Under the pieces are notes generated by a model. It was given only the letters and a program-made list of their open reading frames with translations. It did not search any database and was not told where the DNA came from. A program made the translations under genes and the position numbers. Of a stretch of 64,000 bases of DNA, positions 17,267-25,708 are shown piece by piece. Location of the stretch: the NCBI GenBank assembly GCA_900547685.1, contig URHS01000001.1, positions 28,646-92,645 of the forward strand, written 5' to 3'. Numbering within the stretch: the first letter of the stretch is position 1; the number at the start of each line of letters is the position of its first letter. This DNA comes from an uncultured Blautia sp. (GTDB taxonomy: Bacteria > Bacillota > Clostridia > Lachnospirales > Lachnospiraceae).

Positions 17267-17968
17267 TTATTTTTTCACTGTATTGTCATAAAATTTTCCG
17301 CTGCAAGATTCATTACTGCAAGAAGCACAACCGCCTTCCATACAATGAACAGGTTTTTGTTCTTCTTTTGGTTTCTTTTCCTGTACTTTCGCACGAAGTG
17401 CTGCTAAAAATGCAAGAACAAAGAAAGCACCCGGTGCCAAAATAAAAATTGTAGCCGGTTCATAAGCTTTAGGCATAATCTGGAAACCAAACAAAGTTCC
17501 TGCTCCAATCAGTTCACGGAAGCCTGCGAGAATAGTAATGGAAAGGGTAAAACCAAGACCCATTCCAATTCCGTCAAAAATAGAAGCAACCGGACCATTT
17601 TTAGATGCATAAGATTCTGCTCTTCCTAAAATAATACAGTTTACTACAATAAGTGGAATATAAATTCCCAGCGCATCATACAAAACCGGAATAAATCCCT
17701 GAAGCAAAAGCTGAACAATGGTTACAAAGGAGGCTACCACCACAATATATGCCGGCATACGTACTTTGTCCGGAATAATATTCCTCAGAAGAGAAATAAA
17801 TAAGTTAGACATCGCCAGAACCACAGTTGTAGTAAGTCCCATTCCAATTCCGTTTATGGCCGCTGTGGTAACTGCTAAAGTCGGACACATACCAAGTACC
17901 AGAACAAAAGTCGGGTTTTCTTTGATGATACCATTATAAAGACGTTCAACAGGTGAATTCTTCTTCAT
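17267..17968 (-). CDS. rnfE: Rnf complex membrane subunit RnfE with Cys-rich tail
   Basis: A 233-residue RnfE/NqrD-type membrane subunit. The start NPTFVLVLGMCPTLAVTTAA and the central LGIYIPLIVVNCIILGRAE carry the paired intramembrane Cys. After the last helix there is a cytoplasmic tail with C209, C214, C217 and C222 (CMEGGCASCSNESC), which core RnfE does not need and which could bind a metal or cluster. It lies between rnfG and rnfA and its stop is 1 nt from the rnfG ORF boundary order C-D-G-E-A-B. Confidence 0.95.
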   Translation of the reverse strand: MKKNSPVERLYNGIIKENPTFVLVLGMCPTLAVTTAAINGIGMGLTTTVVLAMSNLFISLLRNIIPDKVRMPAYIVVVASFVTIVQLLLQGFIPVLYDALGIYIPLIVVNCIILGRAESYASKNGPVASIFDGIGMGLGFTLSITILAGFRELIGAGTLFGFQIMPKAYEPATIFILAPGAFFVLAFLAALRAKVQEKKPKEEQKPVHCMEGGCASCSNESCSGKFYDNTVKK

Positions 17969-17969
17969 A

Positions 17970-18581
17970 TCATTCTCCCTCCTTTACATAGTTAAATGCG
18001 CAAATTCCGGCATTTACACCACCGGTTACTGCTTTTGAAGTAATGGTAGCACCACTGATTGCATTAATCTCGTTCTCAGCAGATGCTCCTGCTTTTGTAA
18101 CTTCAAAAGTGTCTGCACTTTTATCAGAAAACTGATTTTTAAATTCATCTTTCGTGGCATTCATACCAAGTCCGGCAGTTTCACTAATACTTAAAATAGA
18201 AATACCATTTAAAGTTCCGTCAAGCTGAATACCCATGGAAAAAGTAATGTCACCACCATACCCTTCTGAGGTTGTCACATTAACAGCATATCCTAAAGTT
18301 TCTCCTGAAGCATCCTTTGCTTCCATGATTTCATTGATTTTCTGAGCTTCAAAGCCCTGTTCTTTTAAAGCGGATGCCAAATCTGCATCTTCTGCCTCCA
18401 CGCACACTTCAAATGAGTCTGCATCTTCAAATACTGCTTTATACGCTTCCTGTTTTGCTTTTTCCTGCTGATTGGCAATAGGCTTTTTTGTAACCTCATA
18501 TACAAGTCCTAAAAGTCCTCCTGCAATCAGAGTAATTACAGTAAGAATCATGGCATCTTTTAATATTGTATTCTTTTTCAT
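17970..18581 (-). CDS. rnfG: Rnf complex FMN-carrying subunit RnfG
   Basis: A 203-residue subunit with one N-terminal membrane helix (about 10-30) and an extracytoplasmic FMN-binding domain. The flavinylation motif SGATIT at 176-181 predicts phosphoester-linked FMN on T181. Its start overlaps the rnfD stop by 4 nt (ATGA), a sign of translational coupling. Confidence 0.95.
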   Translation of the reverse strand: MKKNTILKDAMILTVITLIAGGLLGLVYEVTKKPIANQQEKAKQEAYKAVFEDADSFEVCVEAEDADLASALKEQGFEAQKINEIMEAKDASGETLGYAVNVTTSEGYGGDITFSMGIQLDGTLNGISILSISETAGLGMNATKDEFKNQFSDKSADTFEVTKAGASAENEINAISGATITSKAVTGGVNAGICAFNYVKEGE

Positions 18582-19537
18582 GCTTTTTTACCTCCTTTTC
18601 CGAAGGCACGGGGCATTGTATAACGCTCGATCAAAGGTATTAACAAGTTACAGAATATAATTGCATAAGATACACCTTCTGCAGAACCACCGAAAATACG
18701 GAACAGCCCTGTGAAGATACCCAGGCATACGCCATATACAAGCTGCCCTGCCTTGGTAATCGGCGTAGTAACATAATCTGTTGCCATAAACCATGCGCCC
18801 AGCATTAAACCACCGCCAAATAAATGGCATAATAAATATTCTACATCAAATCCATGACCACCGAACAGCAGAACAAATACTGCAAAAGTACCGATATAAG
18901 TCAACGGAATCCGAAAATCAATAATTCTGTTTATCAAGAGAATTGCCGCTCCGATGAGAATTGCCAATGCAGAAGTCTCACCAATAGTTCCCTGTACATT
19001 TCCAAAAAATAAATCTACCCAATTTACACTTTCTCCTGCCTTCAAAGCTGCTAAAGGAGTTGCTCCTGATACTGTATCAACAATATTTCCCCAACCACCT
19101 TTCGGAACTGTGAAATCTGTCATTCTTCCTGTAAAGGAAATTAAAAGAAAGCATCTCGCTGCCAGTGCCGGGTTCATAATGTTCTGTCCCAGTCCTCCAA
19201 AAAGCTGTTTTACGACTAAAATAGCAAAAACTCCGCCGATGACAGCAATCCACCAAGGTGCCTTTGGCGGCAAATTTAACGCAAGCAAAAGGCCTGTAAC
19301 AGCCGCACTGCCATCCTGAATTGTTACTTTCTTATGTACAATTTTTTCATATCCTGCCTCTGTAGCCATACATACTGCGATGGAAACTAAAATTAACAGA
19401 AGCGCATTTAAGCCAAAATTATAAATTCCAAATAATGCTGCAGGCATAAGCGCTAAAAATACGGTACGCATAATGCTGCCGGTACTCACCTTCGACCTTA
19501 CATGAGGGGAAGATGAAACATGTAATAATTCACTCAT
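18578..19537 (-). CDS. rnfD: Rnf complex membrane subunit RnfD
   Basis: A 319-residue polytopic subunit with covalent FMN. The flavinylation motif DTVSGATPLAALK places the modified Thr at 160. MNPALAARCFLLISF and GAWFMATDYVTTPIT are typical of the family. Together with RnfG it forms the extracytoplasmic electron path of Rnf. Confidence 0.96.
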   Translation of the reverse strand: MSELLHVSSSPHVRSKVSTGSIMRTVFLALMPAALFGIYNFGLNALLLILVSIAVCMATEAGYEKIVHKKVTIQDGSAAVTGLLLALNLPPKAPWWIAVIGGVFAILVVKQLFGGLGQNIMNPALAARCFLLISFTGRMTDFTVPKGGWGNIVDTVSGATPLAALKAGESVNWVDLFFGNVQGTIGETSALAILIGAAILLINRIIDFRIPLTYIGTFAVFVLLFGGHGFDVEYLLCHLFGGGLMLGAWFMATDYVTTPITKAGQLVYGVCLGIFTGLFRIFGGSAEGVSYAIIFCNLLIPLIERYTMPRAFGKGGKKA

Positions 19538-19549
19538 GATTTTCTCCTC

Positions 19550-20872
19550 CTACTTTGGTTTCCTGCGATTTGCCAGAACCATTTTTCTCATGGAACGCAT
19601 GGATTGCGTCAATGGTCTTTTAGCTGGACAGGCAAAACTACAACATCCACATTCTACACATTCCATACCATTATATTTTACAAACAAATCCTCTCTGCCA
19701 TTTTCAGAATAAGTAGCCAATCTGGATGGAACCAGCCTTGCCGGACAGGCAGATACGCATCTTCCGCAGTTAATACAAGCCGTAGGTTCATTTTCTGAAA
19801 CCTCGTCTCTCGACATACAAAGCATTGCAGAAGACGTCTTTACAACAGGAACATGATAATCAAACATAGCAAATCCCATCATAGGACCACCGGAAATGAT
19901 TTTTTTTGCAGGAAGCTTCAGTCCTCCTGCTGCTTCTAAAAGTTCTGCAAAAGAAGTTCCCAGACGTACTTTAAAGTTACCCGGCTCTGCTACCGCATCT
20001 CCCGTGACTGTAACAATACGATCCATAACCGGTTCACCTTTTATTACCGCACGATAGACAGCACATACTGTATCAATATTATCTACTACACATCCTGCAT
20101 CTGCCGGAAGCATAGAAGAATTGATTTCTCTGCCGCTTACTGCCGCAATCAAACAGCGCTCAGCCCCCTGTGGATATTTCGTCTTTAAAGGAGTAACTTC
20201 TATTCTTGGTTCATCCTTTACCAATTCTGTAAGTTTTTCAATACAATCCGGCTTATTATCTTCAATACAGATATAACCTTTTGCATGATCAAAAAGCTTC
20301 AAAATGCACTTTAATCCATTGATAATCCAGTCAGGCTGCTCTAACATGCGGCGATAGTCAGAAGTCAGGTAAGGCTCACATTCTGCTCCGTTAACCAGAA
20401 CATATTCGATTTTATCCGGCTCTTTCGGCGAAAGTTTTACATGAGTAGGAAAGCCTGCTCCTCCCATACCAACAACTCCTGCCTCTTTAATTCTGCCGAT
20501 AATCTCTTCTTTTGTAAGTTCTTTTAAAGATTGTACCGATGCAAATTCTACAGTTTCATATTTTTCATCGTTTTCTATAACGATTGCATCCACCATAGCG
20601 CCTACATTATTCCTTACTTTCTTTAATTCTTTTACCACTCCTGATACAGAAGAATGAATAGGTGCAGAAACAAAGCCTCCCATCTCTGCGATTTTCTGTC
20701 CCGCCAGAACATAATCACCCTTTTTCACAACAGGCTGTGCCGGAGCACCAATGTGCTGTGACAACGGATAAACCATTTCTTTTCCGGGAAAATATTCCCG
20801 TACAGGCTTTTCTTTTGACAGTTCTTTTCCATCATAAGGATGTACACCACCCCTAAAGGTTAAAAACGCCAT
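19550..20872 (-). CDS. rnfC: Rnf complex NADH-binding subunit RnfC
   Basis: A 440-residue peripheral subunit where NAD+ is reduced with electrons from ferredoxin. GMGGAGFPTHVK at 136-147 belongs to the FMN/NADH-binding domain, an SLBB-type region follows, and two [4Fe-4S] motifs lie at C366-C369-C372-C376 and C405-C408-C411-C415. It is the first gene of the rnf operon, with AAGGAGGG before the ATG. Length matches Clostridia RnfC, without the long C-terminal repeats of proteobacterial forms. Confidence 0.96.
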   Translation of the reverse strand: MAFLTFRGGVHPYDGKELSKEKPVREYFPGKEMVYPLSQHIGAPAQPVVKKGDYVLAGQKIAEMGGFVSAPIHSSVSGVVKELKKVRNNVGAMVDAIVIENDEKYETVEFASVQSLKELTKEEIIGRIKEAGVVGMGGAGFPTHVKLSPKEPDKIEYVLVNGAECEPYLTSDYRRMLEQPDWIINGLKCILKLFDHAKGYICIEDNKPDCIEKLTELVKDEPRIEVTPLKTKYPQGAERCLIAAVSGREINSSMLPADAGCVVDNIDTVCAVYRAVIKGEPVMDRIVTVTGDAVAEPGNFKVRLGTSFAELLEAAGGLKLPAKKIISGGPMMGFAMFDYHVPVVKTSSAMLCMSRDEVSENEPTACINCGRCVSACPARLVPSRLATYSENGREDLFVKYNGMECVECGCCSFACPAKRPLTQSMRSMRKMVLANRRKPK

Positions 20873-20913
20873 ATTTCGTCCCTCCTTTATTTATCCTAAT
20901 CAGTTAAAACCAA

Positions 20914-21828
20914 TTAGTCTTTCTGATGCTTCTTTCTATATTTCTTAAACTGATTTTTCAGTTCAGGATATGCATAAACCATACGCTTTTTTACAATATT
21001 CTGTTTCTTGCGAATATCTGTATATTTTTTTACAAATTCATCTAATTTCTGTTCCATTTCCGCCTTCTTTGTAAGATAACTGTCATCATCCAAAAGACGT
21101 TTTTCTTCAAATAAGGTCTCAAAACGCCCCATAAATTCCTGTCTTCTTGCGGATAACCGTTCCACAACTTCCTGTGTACGTATATGCGCTCTGACTGTTT
21201 CCAATCGTTCTTGAATTTCTTCTTTTGTCTCATATAATTTGCTGCTGTGAAGATATTGAGCGATATCTTCCATCATATCTTCTACCTTTGCAAAGTTCTT
21301 TGTAAGTCCAAAGGCTGCCCAAGCTGAAGTAATAAAATCTAACACATACAAAACCGAGATTACAATCAGAACAATTTCTCCTATTTTCTGAGGATATAAA
21401 TCTGTAAACCAAGAGACAGCAGGCTGAAATACTTTAAACAATAATACAGTAAATACTCCCCATCCCAAAGAAGTCCCTAAACTGATATATCCCTGAAGAT
21501 TATATTTTCTATGGCTGTAGTCCCACCAACGGGTATGAAAAATTCTTTCCATAAGCCATCCTGTAATATATTCCAATATAGTAGCAACTATTACACCGTC
21601 TATATATAAAACAGCCAGATTATCTCCGAAAGGTTTTAAAGCCAAATAAATGCTTACAGCTCCCATACCATAAATAGTGCATAGCGGCCCATTAATAAAA
21701 CCTCTGTTTACAAACTTCCGTTTTCTTACAGATACATAAGCAGTTTCCCACAGCCATCCTAAAAAGCTATATACAAAAAACCAGCTTATGATATAATATA
21801 AAGATACACCTGCAATTTCTATGTTCAT
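20914..21828 (-). CDS. Putative ABC transporter permease-like membrane protein (CmpB family), long form
   Basis: A 304-residue protein. The first 180 residues hold about five membrane helices with motifs of the family named ABC_trans_CmpB: YSFLGWLWETAYVSV, NRGFINGPLCTIYGMGA and WWDYSHRKYNLQGY. The last 120 residues are a soluble, highly charged coiled-coil tail. No ATP-binding partner lies nearby, so the transporter name is not supported by context. A shorter paralogue without the tail is at 48733-49302. It lies 41 nt before rnfC and may be co-transcribed with rnf. Confidence 0.8.
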   Translation of the reverse strand: MNIEIAGVSLYYIISWFFVYSFLGWLWETAYVSVRKRKFVNRGFINGPLCTIYGMGAVSIYLALKPFGDNLAVLYIDGVIVATILEYITGWLMERIFHTRWWDYSHRKYNLQGYISLGTSLGWGVFTVLLFKVFQPAVSWFTDLYPQKIGEIVLIVISVLYVLDFITSAWAAFGLTKNFAKVEDMMEDIAQYLHSSKLYETKEEIQERLETVRAHIRTQEVVERLSARRQEFMGRFETLFEEKRLLDDDSYLTKKAEMEQKLDEFVKKYTDIRKKQNIVKKRMVYAYPELKNQFKKYRKKHQKD

Positions 21829-21842
21829 GTTTTTTCTCCTCT

Positions 21843-21857
21843 GTTATATAATATAAC
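21843..21857 (-). promoter_or_regulatory. Extended -10 promoter inside a palindrome
   Basis: GTTATAT-A-ATATAAC is a perfect 7-bp dyad around one base. On the minus strand it includes the extended -10 TGTTATATT for the CmpB-family gene. No good -35 is seen. The dyad may be an operator or simply AT-rich symmetry. Confidence 0.4.
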
Positions 21858-21876
21858 ACTTTTTTGCAGAAATCAC

Positions 21877-21905
21877 TAGAAAAATTTAGTAATTTTTCGT
21901 ATTAT
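21877..21905 (+). promoter_or_regulatory. Possible promoter of the YprB-like gene
   Basis: TAGAAA, 17 nt, TATTAT on the plus strand, ending 31 nt before the ATG. Both hexamers are imperfect. Confidence 0.35.
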
Positions 21906-21936
21906 TTTAAAAACAATTTGAAAGGATTTTGTTAAA

Positions 21937-23061
21937 ATGATAACAAATGTGCAAATTCTTTATCAATTTTCAACAGTTTTACCATACACTTTTTCCGTTT
22001 TAAATTATAATCCAAAAGATGTTCTGTTCTTTGATATTGAAACTACAGGATTAAGTCCCAAAACAAGCCAAGTATTTTTAATCGGATTTATTTCTTTTCA
22101 ACCGGATACAAAAGAATGGCAGCTCACCCAGTTTCTTTCAGAACATAACTGTGAAGCAGAAGAAAAGCAGCTTTTAAAAACTTTCTCTACCTTTGTAGAG
22201 AATAAATCTCAGCTCATTCACTTCAACGGAAACTCCTTCGATATTCCTTATCTGATTTCCCGCTTTGAAAAATATCAGCTTCCCAATCCTTTTTCCAATA
22301 AAGACTCTCTTGATTTATATCGAGAATTTTTACGTATGCCTGCTTTTTTCAAGCAAATGTCTAATCATACCCAAAAATCTTTTGAAGAATTGACTTGCTA
22401 TCCCAGAAAAGATCTTTTATCAGGAAAAGAAATGATAAAATTTTATCACAACTATGTTCAAACACCTTCCAAAGAAAAAGAACTGCTTCTCTTACAACAT
22501 AACTATGATGACCTTGTGGGCATGCTTTCTATTTTTCCTCTTTTTAATTTAAAACAGCTTCCCAAAGGTCAATGGGAACTTACCGAAGTAGAAGAATTAA
22601 AAAAACAGGAGACCGACCAATCTGTTACCAAAGAACTGTTGTTTACTCTTATGCTTCCTGTTCCTATTCCGGCTCAACTTTCTGCCGCTTTTTCTTTTGG
22701 ATATATAACAGCTTCAAAATATATCGTAAAGGTAAAACTCCCTTTATATGAGGGAACTCTAAAATTTTATTATCCTGACTATAAAAATTATTACTATTTA
22801 CCTTTCGAAGATGAAGCCGTTCATAAAAGCGTTGCTATTTATACTGATGCACAACACAGACAAAAGGCATCTGCTTCCACTTGCTATAAAAAATATAATG
22901 GTATTTTCGTTCACGCTCCTGCTTCCTGCTCTTTGCCTCTTTTAAAAGAAGATATTCATGCCAAAGAGTACTATACTTTTTGGCCCTTTCAAAATTCATC
23001 TCCACTCATACAAAAATGTTATATTCAAGAAATATTAAAAACAGCCATTACGATAAAGTAA
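21937..23061 (+). CDS. YprB-like ribonuclease H-fold (DEDD) exonuclease
   Basis: A 374-residue protein with a YprB-type RNase H-like domain. The DEDD motifs are visible: FFDIETTGLSPK near residue 32 (Asp and Glu), HFNGNSFDIPYL near 95, and a later NYDDLVGML. About 170 further residues have no recognised domain. YprB-family proteins are inferred 3'-5' nucleases; the substrate is not known. GAAAGGA lies before the ATG. It is the only plus-strand gene between 5.2 and 28 kb, and its stop codon lies inside a bidirectional terminator. Confidence 0.85.
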   Translation: MITNVQILYQFSTVLPYTFSVLNYNPKDVLFFDIETTGLSPKTSQVFLIGFISFQPDTKEWQLTQFLSEHNCEAEEKQLLKTFSTFVENKSQLIHFNGNSFDIPYLISRFEKYQLPNPFSNKDSLDLYREFLRMPAFFKQMSNHTQKSFEELTCYPRKDLLSGKEMIKFYHNYVQTPSKEKELLLLQHNYDDLVGMLSIFPLFNLKQLPKGQWELTEVEELKKQETDQSVTKELLFTLMLPVPIPAQLSAAFSFGYITASKYIVKVKLPLYEGTLKFYYPDYKNYYYLPFEDEAVHKSVAIYTDAQHRQKASASTCYKKYNGIFVHAPASCSLPLLKEDIHAKEYYTFWPFQNSSPLIQKCYIQEILKTAITIK

Positions 23062-23069
23062 TGGCTGTT
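23040..23069. terminator. Bidirectional terminator overlapping the YprB-like stop codon
   Basis: A 12-bp perfect stem (23040-23051 with 23058-23069) and a 6-nt loop. The minus strand runs into TTTTTAATATTT, so it ends the S1-like gene well; the plus strand has only TTTCACTT. Confidence 0.75.
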
Positions 23070-23091
23070 TCACTTCAACTTTATTCTATAA

Positions 23092-24177
23092 TTATTCTTC
23101 TGTTGTTTCTTCTGCTTCTTCCTGAGCTGGTTCAAGCACTTTCATGCTCAAACTGATTTTCTTTTCTTCTTCATTGAAATCTACTACTTTTGCAGTAATC
23201 ACCTGACCTACTTTTAATACATCAGATGGTTTTTCAACGTGTGCTCTGGAAATCTGTGAAACATGAAGTAATGCATCTACACCTGGTTCTAATTCAATAA
23301 ATGCACCAAAATCTGTCATACGAGCGATTTTTCCTTCTACAACATTGCCAACCGCATATTTTTCAGATGCATTTAACCATGGATTCTGGTCTTCAAATTT
23401 CAGACTTAATGCAATTTTATCACCATTGATTTCTTTAATCAGAACAGTAATTTTTTCTCCTGCTTTAAATACTTTCTTTGGATTTTCCACTCTGCCCCAA
23501 GACATTTCAGAAATATGAAGAAGTCCGTCAGCACCGCCTAAATCAATGAATGCACCAAAATCTGTTACATTCTTAATTGTGCCTTCTACAACATCACCTG
23601 CGTGAATTCTTTCGAATAATTCTTTCTTCATTTCTTCTTTCTTTGCTACTAAGAGCTGTTTTCTGTCACCAATTACACGGCGTCTTCTTGGGTTGAATTC
23701 TGTAATTACAAATTCAATTTCCTGATCCTGATATTTTGTCAGGTCTTTTTCATAAGTATCAGAAACAAGACTTGCCGGAATGAATACTCTTGCTTCTTCC
23801 ACGATAACACTCAAGCCACCATCTAATACCTGATTTACTTTTGCTGTAAGCACTTCTTTGTTTTCAAATGCTTCTTCTAACCTCTTATTTCCTTTATCAG
23901 CTGCCAGTCTTTTATAAGTTAAAAGCACTTGTCCATCACCATCATTTAATTTGAGAACTTTCGCTTCCATTGTATCGCCTGGGTGTGCAACAGTTCTTAA
24001 ATCCAGGTTCTGGTCATTTGAGTATTCATTTCTTGTAATGATACCGTCTGCTTTATAATCAATGTTCAAAATAATCTGGTCTTCTTTGACATCGATAACT
24101 GTACCTTCAACTACCTCTCCATTTCTGATTGTTTTAAATGTTTCGTCCAGCATCTGTTCAAAACTTAATTCTGACAT
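23092..24177 (-). CDS. Ribosomal protein S1-like RNA-binding protein
   Basis: A 361-residue protein with four S1 domains, at about 15-85, 105-170, 190-258 and 275-345, the third and fourth showing VTDFGAFIDLGGADGLLHIS and MTDFGAFIELEPGVDALLHVS-type signatures. The acidic tail is EEAEETTEE. Firmicute versions are shorter than the six-domain proteobacterial S1 and act as mRNA-binding or translation-linked proteins. I start at the ATG 24177 after AGGAGG; upstream codons would run through the ribosome site itself. It overlaps ispH by 20 nt; in some Clostridia the two are fused. Confidence 0.9.
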   Translation of the reverse strand: MSELSFEQMLDETFKTIRNGEVVEGTVIDVKEDQIILNIDYKADGIITRNEYSNDQNLDLRTVAHPGDTMEAKVLKLNDGDGQVLLTYKRLAADKGNKRLEEAFENKEVLTAKVNQVLDGGLSVIVEEARVFIPASLVSDTYEKDLTKYQDQEIEFVITEFNPRRRRVIGDRKQLLVAKKEEMKKELFERIHAGDVVEGTIKNVTDFGAFIDLGGADGLLHISEMSWGRVENPKKVFKAGEKITVLIKEINGDKIALSLKFEDQNPWLNASEKYAVGNVVEGKIARMTDFGAFIELEPGVDALLHVSQISRAHVEKPSDVLKVGQVITAKVVDFNEEEKKISLSMKVLEPAQEEAEETTEE

Positions 24178-25009
24178 GTTTTGAAACCTCCTCAATTATT
24201 TTATTCGGGGTTGACGCCCCAGCTGTAATACCTACACATTGAACGGACGGAAAACGTTCAGAATCCAAGTCAGCAAGTGTCTGTATATAGTAAGTGTCCT
24301 TACATTCGCTTTTACATATCTCATATAGCTTCTGGGTATTGGAGCTATGTTTGCCTCCTACGACTATCATGGCGTCTACCTGCTTAGCGATTTGAGCTGC
24401 TTCAGACTGTCTGTCCTGAGTAGCATTGCAAATCGTATTTAAAACAAGTTTATCATAACCCTTTTTGCCCAAAATTTCAACTATTTCTTGAAAATTATTG
24501 TAATTAAATGTCGTCTGAGACACAATACATAGCTTTTCATCGCTTTCTGCCACAAAGCCCTTTGCGTCCTCTTTTGTTTTTATAATTGTAGCTTTCCCCT
24601 GACACCAACCTTTAATTCCTACTACTTCAGGATGATTGGGATCTCCCACAATCACAATGTGTTTTCCCTGTGCACTCTCTCTTTCTACAATCCTATGTAT
24701 TTTTAAAACAAAAGGACAGGTAACGTCCACATAAGAAATATTTCTTTCATCCAAAAGTGCGTAAATATATTGGGGAACACCGTGGGAACGGATAATCACC
24801 GTTCCCTCTGTAAGATTTTTCAATTCTTCCTCTGTTTCCAGAACTTTTACACCTTTTTTTTCTAAATCTGATACAACTTCTTCGTTATGAATAATCGGGC
24901 CATAAGTGTACACAGCTCCTTTGGTTGTTTCTGCAACCTGATAGACTTCTTCTACAGCTCTCTTTACTCCAAAACAAAATCCAGCTGTTTTTGCCACCTT
25001 TACATCCAT
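24158..25009 (-). CDS. ispH: 4-hydroxy-3-methylbut-2-enyl diphosphate reductase
   Basis: A 283-residue [4Fe-4S] enzyme that makes IPP and DMAPP in the last MEP-pathway step. The three cluster Cys lie in GFCFGV (C12), DVTCPFV and NTICNATQDRQ. The conserved SQTTFN and GASTPNKIIEEV are present. The start at 25009 has AGGAG 7 nt upstream; longer frames would run back into cmk. It overlaps the S1-like gene. Confidence 0.96.
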   Translation of the reverse strand: MDVKVAKTAGFCFGVKRAVEEVYQVAETTKGAVYTYGPIIHNEEVVSDLEKKGVKVLETEEELKNLTEGTVIIRSHGVPQYIYALLDERNISYVDVTCPFVLKIHRIVERESAQGKHIVIVGDPNHPEVVGIKGWCQGKATIIKTKEDAKGFVAESDEKLCIVSQTTFNYNNFQEIVEILGKKGYDKLVLNTICNATQDRQSEAAQIAKQVDAMIVVGGKHSSNTQKLYEICKSECKDTYYIQTLADLDSERFPSVQCVGITAGASTPNKIIEEVSKHVRIKF

Positions 25010-25025
25010 AATTTTCTCCTGTTCT

Positions 25026-25694
25026 CTATGCGATTGCCTCTTTGTACAAACGAATAATTTCATCTTTCACTTCAGTAATATTCATGTTGGAGGAATCCAG
25101 CAAAACTGCATCTTCTGCCTGTTTTAACGGAGAAATGTCCCTATGCATATCTCTGTAATCTCTATCATTGATATCCGCCTCAATTTCTTCCAATACACAA
25201 TCAATTCCTTTTTCTTCCAACTCTTTACATCTTCTCAATGCTCTTGTACGTGCGCTGGCAGTTAAGTAAATTTTTACATCTGCATGAGGCAACACACAAG
25301 TTCCTATGTCCCTTCCGTCCATAACTACATTTTCTTTAGATGCAAGCACTCTTTGAAGCTGCACCAGTTTTTCTCGGATTTTGGGATTTGCAGAACTTAC
25401 AGATGCCATATTACCTACTTCTTCCTGTCTTAAATATTCCGTAACATTTTCACCGTCTAAAATCACCTGCTGTGCTCCATTCTCATACACAATGGAAATC
25501 TCTGCGTTTTTACAAGCTTCTTCCATCTTTTCTTTTTCTTTCGGTAAAATTCCTTTTCTTATCAAGTATAATGCCATTGCACGATACATTGCTCCTGTAT
25601 CTACATATATAAATTCCAATTCTTTTGCCACTGCCTTGGCTATGGTACTTTTTCCAGCTCCTGCCGGTCCGTCAATTGCTATATTTATTGCCAT
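25026..25694 (-). CDS. cmk: Cytidylate kinase
   Basis: A 222-residue (d)CMP kinase. The P-loop GPAGAGKSTIAK is at residues 8-19, followed by VDTGAMYRA, MDGRDIGTCVLP and NDRDYRDMHRDISPLKQAEDA, all standard. The start at 25694 gives MAINIAIDGPAGAGK, with GGGAGAG upstream. The cmk-ispH-S1 order is known from Clostridia. Confidence 0.97.
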   Translation of the reverse strand: MAINIAIDGPAGAGKSTIAKAVAKELEFIYVDTGAMYRAMALYLIRKGILPKEKEKMEEACKNAEISIVYENGAQQVILDGENVTEYLRQEEVGNMASVSSANPKIREKLVQLQRVLASKENVVMDGRDIGTCVLPHADVKIYLTASARTRALRRCKELEEKGIDCVLEEIEADINDRDYRDMHRDISPLKQAEDAVLLDSSNMNITEVKDEIIRLYKEAIA

Positions 25695-25708
25695 TTTTTT
25701 CTCTCCCT

